A program made the translations under genes and the position numbers. From the NCBI GenBank assembly GCA_023392115.1, contig JAEVZT010000585.1, positions 1 through 5,504 of the forward strand: a stretch of DNA of 5,504 nucleotides, given 5' to 3'. The stretch is from Chloroflexota bacterium. GTDB lineage: Bacteria > Chloroflexota > Anaerolineae > Aggregatilineales > Phototrophicaceae. The notes under the pieces are model-generated. The model saw only the letters and a list, made by a program, of their open reading frames with translations. It had not been told where the DNA came from and did not search any database. Shown in pieces: positions 1 to 5,368 of the stretch; the first letter of the stretch is position 1; every line of letters begins with the position of its first letter.

Positions 1-1
1 G

Positions 2-766
2 GCGATCGATCTGCCGCGCATGGGCGGCAACTTCGACGATTGGACGACGTACTACGCCAATTACCTTGACGACGAGGAAAGCCTGAAGGGTGTGATTGCC
101 CAGATCAAGCCGCTGGTGCGCGACGCGACGTGCGTTGGCTTGCCGGCTGTGATCGGCTTGGACTTGGGCACGCGCAAGCGGCTTTCCGAAGCGATCGGCT
201 GCCCGATCTTCGAGATTCCAACGCTGACGCCGTCGATTCCCGGCTTGCGCTTGTATCACACGCTGCGGCGGACGCTGATCGCGCGCGGGGCGCGTTTCAA
301 CGTCGGCATGAAGGTGACAGGCTTCGAGACGAAGGACGGGCGGATCAGCGGCGTCTACGCTGCGGCATCGAACGGTCGCCCGCGCCTATATGCCGCCGAC
401 GCGGTCGTGATGGCAACCGGCGGCTTGTACGGCGGCGGGCTTGACAGCGACTATACCGGACGCGTCTGGGAGACGATCCTCGACCTGCCGGTGACGCGCG
501 TGCCGCCGCTTGGCGAATGGTTCACGCAGCCGTTCCTGAGCGGGCAGCCGCAGCCGATCCACTACGCCGGACTGGCAGCCGACGCCGATCTGCGCCCGCT
601 CGACGCGAACGGCAGCCCGGCATTCCCAAATCTGTACGCGGCGGGTCGCCAACTGGCGGGTTACAGCCGCGTCGTCGAAGGTTCAACCGAAGGCGTCGAC
701 ATCGCAACCGGCGTCCGCGCGTCACAGCTGGCGCTGGAGAGCCTTGACGTGGCAGCGCGGCGGTAG
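2..766 (+). CDS. glpB: Anaerobic glycerol-3-phosphate dehydrogenase subunit B, C-terminal part (5' end outside window)
   Basis: This is the last 254 codons of an open frame that enters from the left edge; the ATG at 20 is internal, because the frame continues upstream and the preceding residues (AIDLP) also fit the family. The protein resembles E. coli GlpB (about 419 residues) along its visible length: an ANYLDDEES segment matches the family's ARFLDNEEN, the PTLTPSIPGLRL stretch (about visible residues 75-86) matches PTLPPSVLGIRL, and then come a VMATGGLYGGGL stretch near 137-148, a GEWF motif and a C-terminal NLYAAGRQLAGY FAD-contact region. The N-terminal GxGxxG dinucleotide-binding motif must lie in the missing part. 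In the GlpABC complex, GlpA and GlpB form the catalytic flavoprotein dimer that oxidises sn-glycerol-3-phosphate to dihydroxyacetone phosphate, and GlpC takes the electrons to membrane quinone. A glpC follows after one intervening gene; glpA is expected upstream but is not visible. Identification is from memory of the family, not a search. Confidence 0.9.
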   Translation, partial: AIDLPRMGGNFDDWTTYYANYLDDEESLKGVIAQIKPLVRDATCVGLPAVIGLDLGTRKRLSEAIGCPIFEIPTLTPSIPGLRLYHTLRRTLIARGARFNVGMKVTGFETKDGRISGVYAAASNGRPRLYAADAVVMATGGLYGGGLDSDYTGRVWETILDLPVTRVPPLGEWFTQPFLSGQPQPIHYAGLAADADLRPLDANGSPAFPNLYAAGRQLAGYSRVVEGSTEGVDIATGVRASQLALESLDVAARR

Positions 767-771
767 AGGTA

Positions 772-800
772 GTTTGCAAACGGGCGAAATGTGTTTTAAT
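772..800 (+). promoter_or_regulatory. Candidate promoter with palindrome over the -35, upstream of the membrane-protein gene
   Basis: The 83-base gap after glpB contains TTTAAT at 795-800, preceded by TGT at 792-794, which makes an extended -10 (TGnTTTAAT). A poor -35 (TTTGCA 773-778, spacer 16) lies inside a perfect 10-base palindrome GTTTGCAAAC (772-781). A start near 807 would give a leader of about 43 bases. No terminator is visible between glpB and this site, so read-through from glpB is also possible. The palindrome could be an operator; this is inference. Confidence 0.45.
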
Positions 801-814
801 AGGGGATGAGTTCG

Positions 815-837
815 CGTAATTGGCGTCGTAATTACGA
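815..837 (+). promoter_or_regulatory. Inverted repeat / palindrome in the leader, next to the ribosome binding site
   Basis: CGTAATT (815-821) and AATTACG (830-836) form a perfect 7-bp stem with an 8-base loop. The right half also lies inside a self-contained 12-base palindrome TCGTAATTACGA (826-837). CGTAATT also repeats directly at 815 and 827, a 12-base period. The ribosome binding site AAAGGA (837-842, seven bases before ATG 850) abuts the right arm. The site could be a DNA operator for a dimeric regulator or an RNA stem that stabilises the message or limits translation; the sequence alone does not decide. Confidence 0.4.
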
Positions 838-849
838 AAGGACGAATCC

Positions 850-1620
850 ATGAAAACATTGGCTGCACCAAAACGCGTCTTGCTGATAGCACTCGGCGTC
901 GTGATGATCCTCTCGGCGTTTGCGGGGTACGCGCAGGATTTGGTGACGCCGATCCCGTCGCCGTCGGCTACAGAGGTCGAGGAGGCGGCGGGCGGCGTGG
1001 TTGGCGCGGCGGAAGGCGCGGCGGAAACGCTGGCGACGTCGGCGATCGGCTTCTTCAACCAGCTCTTACAGCCGCCGCAGTCGGAGATCGCGCGGCTGAT
1101 CCTGATCATCGGCGGCGTGATCCTGCTGCTTGCCGGGTGGTTCGTCTACGATTTCATCATCGTCATCGCCGGTTTCCTGATCGGCGGGCTTGTCGCGCTG
1201 GCGCTGGTCAACGAGCCGAATTCGGCGATCGCGCTGCTTGTTTTCCTCGTGGGCGGCTTGATCGGCGCGGCGATCGGCGCGATCCTGTGGTACGCGGCGG
1301 TCTTCCTGATCGGCGGCTACCTCGGGATCGTCGTCACGCGCTCGGTGGCGCTGGCACTCGGTTTCGCGCCCGTGCCGGATGTCGCCCTGCTGATCGGCTT
1401 GATCATCGGCGGTTTGATCCTGTTGATCCTGTCCGCCGAATTCCTGATCGTCTTTTCAGCCATCGTCGGCGCGCAGATGATCGCGCTGGCGTTCGGCTTG
1501 GGCGTCGAATGGGTCGTGCTGCTGGCGATCCTCGGCATTGTCTTGCAGTTCGCGCTGGCGCGGGCGCGCGGCGTCACCATCCGGCGCCGTCCACGATCGC
1601 TCTTGTGGCGGCGGACGTAG
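850..1620 (+). CDS. Signal-peptide-bearing multi-spanning membrane protein of unknown function
   Basis: This 256-residue protein is not confidently recognised. The start ATG has AAAGGA seven bases upstream. Residues 1-28 look like a signal peptide: KR near residues 8-9, a hydrophobic core at 10-22, and a likely cut after AYA-type residues (GYA, 26-28). Residues 29-80 form an Ala/Gly/Glu/Pro-rich exported linker. From 82 on it is almost wholly hydrophobic, with about seven helices (roughly 82-98, 101-119, 125-146, 148-169, 178-195, 198-217, 219-236). It ends in an Arg-rich tail (R238, R240, then RRR at 245-247 and R249) that should be cytoplasmic; seven helices after a cleaved signal peptide fit that topology. 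The pattern of Gly-rich helix pairs recalls the DUF4203 / TM7S3-TM198 type of membrane domain, a tentative likeness only. No catalytic motif or conserved charged residue is visible in the helices apart from D101, E197 and E220. It sits between glpB and glpC, 46 bases before glpC, so it is probably co-transcribed with glpC. A link to the Glp complex is guesswork. Confidence 0.85.
   Translation: MKTLAAPKRVLLIALGVVMILSAFAGYAQDLVTPIPSPSATEVEEAAGGVVGAAEGAAETLATSAIGFFNQLLQPPQSEIARLILIIGGVILLLAGWFVYDFIIVIAGFLIGGLVALALVNEPNSAIALLVFLVGGLIGAAIGAILWYAAVFLIGGYLGIVVTRSVALALGFAPVPDVALLIGLIIGGLILLILSAEFLIVFSAIVGAQMIALAFGLGVEWVVLLAILGIVLQFALARARGVTIRRRPRSLLWRRT
1096..1500 (+). repeat. Three-fold internal repeat of two-helix units in the membrane protein
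   Basis: Three units, residues about 83-118, 129-170 and 180-217, each have a first helix with a Gly-Gly pair (G88-G89, G135-G136, G187-G188). A second helix carries a glycine exactly 20 residues after the first Gly of the pair (G108, G155, G207). Units one and two share another glycine at +24 (G112, G159); unit three has Ile there. DNA is partly similar too: TCCTGATCGGCGG occurs in units one and two. Low-complexity hydrophobic sequence can mimic repeats, so the identical spacing is the main support. Confidence 0.55.
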
Positions 1621-1650
1621 AACCTGTACCGTATCCGTAGTATTCAAACA

Positions 1651-1663
1651 GAAACGGCGTTTC
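1651..1663 (+). promoter_or_regulatory. Short inverted repeat just upstream of the glpC start
   Basis: GAAACGGCGTTTC has perfect 6-base arms around one base (or a 5-bp stem with a 3-base loop). It occupies the place where a ribosome binding site would be expected for ATG 1667; no good Shine-Dalgarno sequence is visible there. It might be an operator or a small leader stem, or chance. Confidence 0.25.
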
Positions 1664-1666
1664 GTC

Positions 1667-2947
1667 ATGACGAACCTGATCAACCTCTTCGAACATGCTG
1701 AGAATTACGAGCAGGTCGAGTTCACAGCCGACCTGTGCGTCAAGTGCAACATTTGCACCGCTGCCTGCCCGGTCGCGCCGGTGACCGAACTGTTCCCCGG
1801 ACCGAAGGTCGTCGGTCCGCAGTGGCAGCGCTTCCGCATGAACGAGGAACGCGGCGACGAATCGCCCGACAAGAGCGTCGATTACTGCTCAAGCTGCGGC
1901 ATGTGTACGCTCGTCTGTCCGCACGGCGTCAAGGTCATGGAGATGAACAGCCGGGCGCGCGAAAAGCTCTACGACGGGAAGATCCCGTTCCGAAACCGCG
2001 CGCTCGGGCGTTCCGAACTGATGGGCAAGCTCGGACACTGGTTCGCGCCGCTGGTCAACTTCGGCGCGCAGATTCGACCGGCGCGCGTGATCGTCGAAAA
2101 GCTGTTCGGCGTTCACCGCGACGCACCGCTGCCGAACTTCAAGTTCCAGACCTTCCGCAGTTGGTTTGCCCGCAACAAGCCGCAAGCCGAAGCTCCCTAC
2201 CGCGGCGAACTCGCCTATTTCCACGCCTGCGCGGGAAACTATTTCGACACGCAGGCGTCGAAAGCGGCGGTGCTGGTGCTTGCGCACAACGGTTACGACG
2301 TGATCCTGCCGGAGCAGAACTGCTGCGGCTTGCCGATGCAGTCGAACGGCGAGTTCGACGCTGCCATCAGCTATGCCGTTCGCAACCTCGACCGGCTTGG
2401 CGATTACGCGCGGCGCGGCATCCCGATCGTCGGCGCGAGCACGTCATGCACGCTGAGCATGAAATCCGACACGCGCGAAATCTTGCAGTTGGAGCACCCC
2501 GACCGCGATCTGGTGGCGGCGAACGTCTACGACATCAGCGAGTTTCTGCTCATGCTACACCAGCGCGGCGAATTAAAGACCGATTTTCGGCAGGTTGATT
2601 TCGGCGGGACGCTGCTGTATCACGCGCCGTGCCAGCAGAGGGCGCATCACATGGGGCAGCCGGCGCTCGACCTGTTCGACCTGATCCCCGGCTTGCGCGT
2701 CAAGCTGGCGGATGCGTCTTGCTGCGGCATCGCCGGGACGTATGGCTACAAGGTCGAGAAATACGACATCGCCATGATGGTCGGCGATGCGCTGTTCGAG
2801 CAGGTGCGCGAAACCGGCGTCGACAAGCCGGTGATCTGCGACAGCGAGACGTGCCGCTGGCAGATCACGCACGGTACAGGTGCAAAAAGCATCCATCCTG
2901 TGCAGGTGCTCGCCATCGCTTACGGGCTGATGGATATTGAAGGCTGA
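1667..2947 (+). CDS. glpC: Anaerobic glycerol-3-phosphate dehydrogenase subunit C, iron-sulfur / CCG-domain protein
   Basis: The protein is 426 residues (E. coli GlpC is about 396). Two ferredoxin-type 4Fe-4S motifs are intact: C24-C27-C30-C34 followed by Pro, and C74-C77-C80-C84 followed by Pro. The PGPK stretch after the first cluster is typical of GlpC. Two cysteine-rich CCG domains follow: C188 with C219-C220-G, and HAPC (319-322) with C352-C353-G, plus a C391/C396 pair near the end. Such domains also occur in HdrB, GlcF and LutA, but the N-terminal match favours GlpC. Its role is to take electrons from the GlpA/GlpB flavoprotein and pass them to membrane quinone; no transmembrane helix is evident. 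The frame is open back to 1538, but that part is antiparallel-free overlap with the upstream gene and reads as low-similarity Arg-rich sequence, so ATG 1667 (NLINLFEH start) is chosen even though its ribosome binding site is weak. No terminator is seen after it. Confidence 0.92.
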   Translation: MTNLINLFEHAENYEQVEFTADLCVKCNICTAACPVAPVTELFPGPKVVGPQWQRFRMNEERGDESPDKSVDYCSSCGMCTLVCPHGVKVMEMNSRAREKLYDGKIPFRNRALGRSELMGKLGHWFAPLVNFGAQIRPARVIVEKLFGVHRDAPLPNFKFQTFRSWFARNKPQAEAPYRGELAYFHACAGNYFDTQASKAAVLVLAHNGYDVILPEQNCCGLPMQSNGEFDAAISYAVRNLDRLGDYARRGIPIVGASTSCTLSMKSDTREILQLEHPDRDLVAANVYDISEFLLMLHQRGELKTDFRQVDFGGTLLYHAPCQQRAHHMGQPALDLFDLIPGLRVKLADASCCGIAGTYGYKVEKYDIAMMVGDALFEQVRETGVDKPVICDSETCRWQITHGTGAKSIHPVQVLAIAYGLMDIEG

Positions 2948-2956
2948 CGGCGCTTG

Positions 2957-2986
2957 TTGCCTTCGGACGCTGTATCCCACTATAAT
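2957..2986 (+). promoter_or_regulatory. Sigma70-type promoter of the acyl-CoA dehydrogenase gene
   Basis: A consensus -10 TATAAT lies at 2981-2986 with a TTGCCT -35 at 2957-2962 (18-base spacer). A start near 2993 gives a leader of about 37 bases. The box lies in a locally AT-rich stretch within an otherwise GC-rich region, 10 bases past the end of glpC for the -35, so the dehydrogenase is probably transcribed independently of the glp genes. Confidence 0.65.
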
Positions 2987-3029
2987 TATCGAACCGACAT
3001 TTGATTAATTGCATTTGGAGCACTTAGGC

Positions 3030-4193
3030 ATGGACAAGGTAGCTTTCGACGGCATTTCATTTGAGCTTTCAGAAGAACAGAAGCTGCTGCAGAAGATGGC
3101 GCGGGAGTTCACCGCGAAAGAGATTATCCCGGTCGCCGAGCACTTTGACCGCACCGGCGAGTTTCCGATCGACATCATCAACAAGGGACGCGAGCTGGGG
3201 ATCGTCAACCTGAACATCCCCGAAGAATACGGCGGACCCGGCGCGAAGGTGCTTGACGAAGCGGTCGTGCAGGAAGAACTTGCCTACGGCTGTTCGGGCA
3301 TCAGCACGGCGATGAGCATCAACAACCTGTCGTCGCTGCCGATCCAGATCGGCGGCACGCCGGAGCAGAAGGCATACTGGCTCGGCGAGCGCATGATCGA
3401 CCGCGGCGATCTGGCGGCGTACTGCGTCACCGAGCCGGGCGCCGGATCGAACGTCGTCGGCATGACGACGCGCGCCGAACGCAAGAACGGGCACTACGTC
3501 ATCAACGGCTCGAAGATGTTCATCAGCAACGTCAACTACGCCAACTTCTACACCGTCTTCGCCGTCACCGACCCGAGCAAGAAGCACAAGGGTATCTCGT
3601 GCTTCATCGTCGAGCGCGACACGCCCGGCATCACCGTCAGCCGCCACTTCGACAAGCTCGGGCAGCGCGCGGCGGATACCGCCGAAGTCACGTTCGAGAA
3701 TGTCGAAGTCCCGGCGGAGAACCGCATCGGCGAAGAGGGCATGGGCTTCGTGCTGGCAATGCAGGTCTTCGATCACAGCCGCCCCGGCGTAGCATCGGGG
3801 GCGGTCGGCGTGGCGCGGCGCGCGCTCGAAGAATGCGTGAAATACGCCAAGGAGCGCGAAACGTTCGGGCAGCCGATCTGGCAGCATCAGGCGGTCGGGC
3901 ACAAGATCGCCGACATGGCGATCAACATCGACGCGGCGCGTCTGCTCGTCTATCAGGCGGCGTGGATGGTCGACAACGGCATTCATAACCCCAAAGCCGT
4001 CGCGTTCGCCAAAGCCTTTGCCGCCGACATGGCGATGAAGGTGACTGTCGACGCCGTGCAAGTCTTCGGCGGCTACGGTTACAAGAAGGAATACCCGGTC
4101 GAGAAGCTGATGCGCGACGTCAAGGTGTTCCAGATTTACGAAGGGACGAGCGAAATTCAGCGCAACATCATCGTGCGCGAATTGTTCAGGTAA
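3030..4193 (+). CDS. Acyl-CoA dehydrogenase, short/medium-chain type (FAD-dependent)
   Basis: The 387-residue protein has the full acyl-CoA dehydrogenase layout and usual length: N-terminal helical domain (about 11-127), middle beta domain with the signature AYCVTEPGAGSN (130-141) that contacts FAD and substrate, and C-terminal helical domain (about 236-387) with the second signature around QVFGGYGY (344-351) to EYPVEKLMRD. The catalytic base is present as E371 in QIYEGTSE, the position used by short- and medium-chain enzymes rather than the isovaleryl/long-chain position. The stretch FDHSRPGVASGAVG (247-260) and RETFGQPI resemble mammalian MCAD closely. It should oxidise acyl-CoA to trans-2-enoyl-CoA and give electrons to ETF; exact chain length is not decided, and butyryl-CoA or branched substrates are possible. 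ATG 3030 is chosen because TTGGAG (3015-3020) lies nine bases upstream; a TTG at 3009 in frame would add seven residues. It has its own promoter and a terminator, so it appears monocistronic. No ETF or other beta-oxidation gene is in the window. Confidence 0.95.
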   Translation: MDKVAFDGISFELSEEQKLLQKMAREFTAKEIIPVAEHFDRTGEFPIDIINKGRELGIVNLNIPEEYGGPGAKVLDEAVVQEELAYGCSGISTAMSINNLSSLPIQIGGTPEQKAYWLGERMIDRGDLAAYCVTEPGAGSNVVGMTTRAERKNGHYVINGSKMFISNVNYANFYTVFAVTDPSKKHKGISCFIVERDTPGITVSRHFDKLGQRAADTAEVTFENVEVPAENRIGEEGMGFVLAMQVFDHSRPGVASGAVGVARRALEECVKYAKERETFGQPIWQHQAVGHKIADMAINIDAARLLVYQAAWMVDNGIHNPKAVAFAKAFAADMAMKVTVDAVQVFGGYGYKKEYPVEKLMRDVKVFQIYEGTSEIQRNIIVRELFR

Positions 4194-4217
4194 ACATGTG
4201 AAAGTTGTCACAAATTG

Positions 4218-4250
4218 GGCGGGGTTGTCGAAAGGCAGCCCCGTCTTTCG
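4218..4250 (+). terminator. Stem-loop terminator after the acyl-CoA dehydrogenase
   Basis: Bases 4218-4227 pair with 4236-4245 in a 10-bp stem (two G-T pairs) around the 8-base loop TCGAAAGG, then a T-rich tail TTTCGTT. It starts 25 bases after the stop codon. The tail has only short T runs, so termination may be partial. It runs directly into the -10 box at 4252. Confidence 0.7.
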
Positions 4251-4251
4251 T

Positions 4252-4257
4252 TATAAT
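4252..4257 (+). promoter_or_regulatory. -10 box of the renalase-like oxidoreductase gene
   Basis: A perfect TATAAT sits 39 bases before the ATG at 4296. A start near 4264 leaves a leader of about 32 bases. No good -35 exists at 16-18 bases: that place is occupied by the loop and right arm of the terminator; TTGTCG at 4225-4230 is 21 bases away. The promoter therefore looks -10-driven or uses a non-standard -35. Confidence 0.5.
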
Positions 4258-4295
4258 AGCTGCCATACGGGTTAGTGGATAAGGATGCCTGCTGA

Positions 4296-5294
4296 ATGGC
4301 TCAGAATACGGACGTATTAATCATTGGCGCGGGGATTTCGGGGTTGGTCGCCGCGCGCGCGCTGACCGAGCGCGGAAAACGCGTCCTCGTGCTCGACAAA
4401 GCCCGCAATCCGGGTGGTCGTCTGGGGACACGGCGCGTCGACGGAGGTGCCGCCGATCACGGGTCGCAGTACTTCACCGTCCGTTCGCCTGAATTCGGCA
4501 TCCACGTCGAGCGGTGGCTTGCGGAAGGGTTGGTGTTTGAATGGTCGCGCGGCTGGAGCGACGGCAGCCTGACGGTTGTCCACGACGGCAACCCGCGCTA
4601 CGCCGTTCGCGGCGGCATGGTCGCGCTTGCCAAACGGCTGGCGACCGGGATTGACGTCCGGCAAAAAGTGCAGGTTGTCTCTGTCCACAGTGCTGAGGAA
4701 GGCTGGGAAGTCCGCGACGAAGTCGGGTCGCGCTCGCGGGCGAAAGCCCTGCTGCTGACTCCGCCTGTTCCGCAGACGCTCGCGCTGCTTGATGCGGGGA
4801 ACGTCAGGCTAACCGACGCGGATCGCACAATGCTTCAGGCGATCGACTACGAGCCGACGCTGACGGCGCTGTTCCATATTGACGGCAGAGCGCATCTTCC
4901 CGCGCCGGGCGCGATCCAGCGACCGCACGCGCCCATCTTCTGGATCGCCGACAACCGCCAGAAGGGAATTTCGCCCGATACAACAGTGGTCACCATGCAA
5001 GCCGGTCCCGTTTACAGTCGCCAGATCTGGGATTTGAGCGACGACGAAACGCTGCGCGCCTTCCGCGTCCACCTGATGCCGTTTCTGAGCGACAACGCGC
5101 GAATCGTTTCCGGCGAGTTGAAGCGCTGGCGCTACTCACAGCCAACGACGTTCTACCCTGCGCCTTATTTGCAGGCAGACGGGCAGCCCGCACCGCTGCT
5201 GCTGGCGGGCGATGCCTTCGGCGGCGTGGGCGTTGAGGGCGCGGCGCTGTCGGGCATGGCGGCGGGAACGAAGCTGGCAGACCTGATCGGCTAA
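4296..5294 (+). CDS. Renalase-like FAD/NAD(P)-binding oxidoreductase
   Basis: The protein is 332 residues, the usual size for the bacterial renalase-like family (COG3380 type). The N-terminus has a Rossmann FAD-binding motif, VLIIGAGISGLVAA (7-20), with acidic D34 at the end of the second strand (VLVLDK) for the adenosine ribose, followed by the amine-oxidase-type GGRLGTRR (40-47) and DHGSQYFT (54-61). The C-terminus has RWRYSQP (277-283) and the second FAD-contact region LLLAGDAFGGVGVEGAALSG (301-320). Proteins of this type are flavin oxidases; some oxidise isomeric forms of NAD(P)H (renalase activity), but many relatives are uncharacterised, so the substrate here is unknown. No signal peptide, so cytoplasmic. 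AAGGAT (4281-4286), nine bases before the ATG, supports the start. It is flanked by a terminator on each side and seems to be its own transcript. Confidence 0.88.
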   Translation: MAQNTDVLIIGAGISGLVAARALTERGKRVLVLDKARNPGGRLGTRRVDGGAADHGSQYFTVRSPEFGIHVERWLAEGLVFEWSRGWSDGSLTVVHDGNPRYAVRGGMVALAKRLATGIDVRQKVQVVSVHSAEEGWEVRDEVGSRSRAKALLLTPPVPQTLALLDAGNVRLTDADRTMLQAIDYEPTLTALFHIDGRAHLPAPGAIQRPHAPIFWIADNRQKGISPDTTVVTMQAGPVYSRQIWDLSDDETLRAFRVHLMPFLSDNARIVSGELKRWRYSQPTTFYPAPYLQADGQPAPLLLAGDAFGGVGVEGAALSGMAAGTKLADLIG

Positions 5295-5320
5295 CTCTCT
5301 ACCATCGATGCACACGAGAA

Positions 5321-5354
5321 GGGGCATGCTGATATCGGCTGCCCCGTTTCCTTC
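5321..5354 (+). terminator. Stem-loop terminator after the renalase-like gene
   Basis: GGGGCA (5321-5326) pairs with TGCCCC (5340-5345). Beyond a bulged T the stem goes on with GCTG (5328-5331) against CGGC (5336-5339, one G-T pair) and closes on an ATAT tetraloop. The tail GTTTCCTTCT is pyrimidine-rich but not a pure T run. It begins 26 bases after the stop codon. Confidence 0.65.
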
Positions 5355-5363
5355 TATAAGGGA
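5355..5363 (+). promoter_or_regulatory. Combined TATAAG -10-like box and ribosome binding site
   Basis: TATAAGGGA holds two overlapping signals: TATAAG (5355-5360), a near-consensus -10, and AAGGGA (5358-5363), a ribosome binding site five bases from ATG 5369. Both cannot act in one transcript: use of the -10 would start RNA near 5367 and give an almost leaderless message lacking the AAGGGA. The ribosome-binding reading is the more likely one, with RNA arriving by read-through of the upstream terminator. Confidence 0.4.
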
Positions 5364-5368
5364 TCGCG

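Noticed and set aside
522..1109. A 195-codon minus-strand open frame spanning the glpB end and the following gap
   Set aside because: It crosses a clear gene boundary, has no recognisable domain, and ends in Arg-rich shadow sequence.
1226..1233. GCGATCGC, the HIP1 palindrome known from cyanobacteria, here and again near 5416
   Set aside because: Two copies in 5.5 kb of GC-rich DNA is far below HIP1 density in cyanobacteria and both lie within coding sequence, so it is not evidence of origin.
1538..1666. N-terminal extension of the GlpC frame by 43 codons
   Set aside because: Most of it overlaps the membrane-protein gene in another frame, encodes Arg/Ser/Gly-rich sequence unlike GlpC, and the family begins shortly before the first 4Fe-4S motif, as from ATG 1667.
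3069..4211. A 380-codon open frame on the minus strand, opposite the acyl-CoA dehydrogenase
   Set aside because: Its product is a low-quality Asp/Arg/Val/His-rich sequence with no motif, and it mirrors codon-position bias of a strongly recognised gene in GC-rich DNA.
4205..4213. TTGTCACAA, a 4-base-arm inverted repeat after the acyl-CoA dehydrogenase stop, as a fatty-acid regulator site
   Set aside because: The arms are too short, it lies downstream of the gene, and it is about 40 bases from the next -10, so there is no support for an operator.
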